64,000 nucleotides of DNA from Paraburkholderia caledonica NBRC 102488. Its GTDB lineage: Bacteria > Pseudomonadota > Gammaproteobacteria > Burkholderiales > Burkholderiaceae. Under the pieces are notes generated by a model, which saw nothing but the letters and a program-made list of their open reading frames with translations, did not search any database and was not told where the DNA came from. The position numbers were made by a program, and so were the translations under genes. Positions 63,075 through 64,000 of the stretch are shown one piece after another. Where the stretch lies: positions 558,001 through 622,000 of the forward strand of contig NZ_BAYE01000001.1 in assembly GCF_000685095.1 (NCBI RefSeq), given 5' to 3'. Within the stretch, counting starts at the first letter, position 1, and the number at the start of each line of letters is the position of its first letter.

Positions 63075-63783
63075 GCTGTTCGCCGTCCGGCACGAACACG
63101 TAGCCCCGCCCGCGCACTGTCTGGATGAAGCGCGGCGTGGACGGGTCCGTTTCGAGGATGCGCCGCAGACGCCACACCTGCACGTCGATGCCGCGGTCGG
63201 TGCCGTCGTACTCGGGACCGTGCAGCAACTCCAGCAGACGCTCGCGCGTCAGCGTGCGCATGGGGTGGTTCACGAAGATTTTCAGTAACGCGAACTCGCT
63301 GCCGGACAGCGTAAGCGGCTTGTCCTCCAGATGCAGTGTGCGCGACTGGAAGTCCAGCGTGAAACGGCCAAAGCTGAACGGCTCGCGCTGCTCGGGCGCA
63401 GCCGCCGACGGCAGCGTGCGGCGACGGCGCAAGACTGCCTGCACGCGCGCAAGCAGTTCGCGCGGATTGAACGGCTTGCCGAGGTAGTCGTCAGCACCGA
63501 GTTCCAACCCGACGATCCGGTCGACGTCGTCAGCGCGCGCGGTCAGCATGATGACGGGAATGTCGTCGCCCGACGCGCGCAGCTTGCGCAACGCCGTGAG
63601 CCCGTCGACACCCGGCATCATCAGGTCGAGCACGATCAGATCGGGACGCTCGCGCTCGAGCCTGCGTTCGAGCGAGCCCGCGTCGTGCAGCACCGACACT
63701 TCGATACCCTGGCGGGCCAGATAGTCGCGCAGAAGATCGCGCAATTCGACGTCGTCGTCGACAACAAGTATTTGAGTAGCCAT
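63058..63783 (-). CDS. OmpR-family response regulator
   Basis: A 241-residue regulator. The receiver domain has the acidic pocket DD near residues 9-11, phospho-acceptor D53 (VLDLMMPG) and switch K in LGKPFNPREL. The C-terminal winged-helix domain includes GPEYDGTDRGIDVQVWRLRRIL and TVRGRGYVFVPDG, the OmpR-class recognition and wing elements. It is first in the operon with the overlapping kinase gene. Upstream GTTAC repeats (63840-63904) are likely its binding sites. The target regulon is unknown; homologues are of OmpR/RstA type. Confidence 0.94.
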   Translation of the reverse strand: MATQILVVDDDVELRDLLRDYLARQGIEVSVLHDAGSLERRLERERPDLIVLDLMMPGVDGLTALRKLRASGDDIPVIMLTARADDVDRIVGLELGADDYLGKPFNPRELLARVQAVLRRRRTLPSAAAPEQREPFSFGRFTLDFQSRTLHLEDKPLTLSGSEFALLKIFVNHPMRTLTRERLLELLHGPEYDGTDRGIDVQVWRLRRILETDPSTPRFIQTVRGRGYVFVPDGEQHAPAH

Positions 63784-63839
63784 GGAATGAAGTTTAACGC
63801 GCGACAGGAACGGTTTTCGATTTCAAGCAGGCCTCAAGG

Positions 63840-63904
63840 GTTACCGGGTGTTACCGTGAAAGCTGCACGTAATGGCCCGTAACAGCGGCACCAGGGCGCG
63901 TAAC
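63840..63904. promoter_or_regulatory. GTTAC/GTAAC repeat cluster upstream of the OmpR-type regulator
   Basis: GTTACC at 63840-63845 and 63850-63855 are direct repeats one helical turn apart. Two inverted copies follow, GTAAC at 63879-63883 and 63900-63904, 21 bp apart. OmpR-family proteins bind tandem repeats at ~10-11 bp spacing, so autoregulation and/or control of a divergent gene past the window end is likely. Confidence 0.5.
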
Positions 63905-63991
63905 ACAGCGGCCGATGCAGTTCTCTACGCTGTGTCTTACCGAATGCAGGCCGTCAAACGTGATCGGATGCATCGTCGGCTATTCCATTAC

Positions 63992-63997
63992 AAGGAG
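63992..63997 (+). promoter_or_regulatory. ribosome-binding site of a gene starting at or past the window end
   Basis: AAGGAG at the last bases of the window, followed by CAT, indicates a plus-strand gene that begins just outside and would be divergent from the two-component operon. Confidence 0.5.
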
Positions 63998-64000
63998 CAT

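Noticed and set aside
1..64000. CRISPR array or cas genes
   Set aside because: No regularly spaced repeat array exists. The only tandem repeats are short (10-15 bp) and without spacers.

Overview
The window looks like a stretch of core chromosome from a GC-rich betaproteobacterium, most likely Burkholderia sensu lato (Paraburkholderia-like). I base this on strong GC bias at third codon positions and on family content: a DUF3311-MctP pair, ParC with the motif [10 protein letters not shown], UbiC/HtpG/RidA/PhzF of betaproteobacterial type, and Pro-rich or CsbD/DUF883 small stress proteins. No rRNA, plasmid or phage module, or CRISPR array is visible. Genus assignment is inference from family resemblance, not from a search.

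Layout. 1-7.2 kb: DUF1841, two monohaem cytochromes c (minus), a MoxR ATPase/VWA pair, benE, transaldolase and a PhnB-type VOC protein. 7.4-13.1 kb (minus): an FUSC aromatic-efflux-like protein with an in-frame minisatellite, mctP with its DUF3311 partner, and a tightly coupled ubiC-deoxyinosine glycosylase-spermidine-synthase-like operon. 13.3-18.1 kb: an OmpA lipoprotein, two tandem TPR/glycosyltransferase-9-like proteins, and a small duplicated-repeat protein. 18.2-25.7 kb: htpG with a readable heat-shock promoter, a MocR-type regulator with a candidate operator, VOC, aminotransferase, RidA and PhzF. 26.3-30.6 kb: a GGDEF/EAL protein, a ChrA-like transporter and a CopD-like membrane protein. 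31-38.6 kb: parC, parE (with an unusual GTCCAC palindrome cluster upstream), an ABC-F ATPase, a DUF4399 protein and rubredoxin. 39-42.3 kb: tRNA-Arg(CCU), a frameshifted acyltransferase, GST and small proteins.

42.6-45.4 kb is the most clearly accessory part. It holds a Dcm-type (predicted CCWGG) cytosine methyltransferase and a Vsr endonuclease separated by a scar in which a 5'-truncated alpha/beta hydrolase abuts the last ~50 codons of an IS256-type transposase. 45.5-55.5 kb carries a PEBP protein, a DHA2 efflux pump, trehalose-6-phosphate synthase, two sigma-54-type activators with a GSFTGA loop, several small envelope or disordered proteins, and two tandem paralogous lipoproteins. This reads as a stress/envelope neighbourhood. 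55.6-63.8 kb contains a two-gene ABC importer lacking a binding protein, a CACHE-GGDEF diguanylate cyclase, a small Cas2-fold-like protein, and an OmpR/EnvZ-type two-component pair with GTTAC repeats upstream.

Most genes are ordinary. The items most worth checking are the dcm/IS scar/vsr locus, the tandem TPR-glycosyltransferase pair, the parE-upstream palindrome cluster, the htpG sigma-32 promoter, the MocR operator, the frameshifted acyltransferase and the tandem lipoprotein/GSFTGA-activator cluster.
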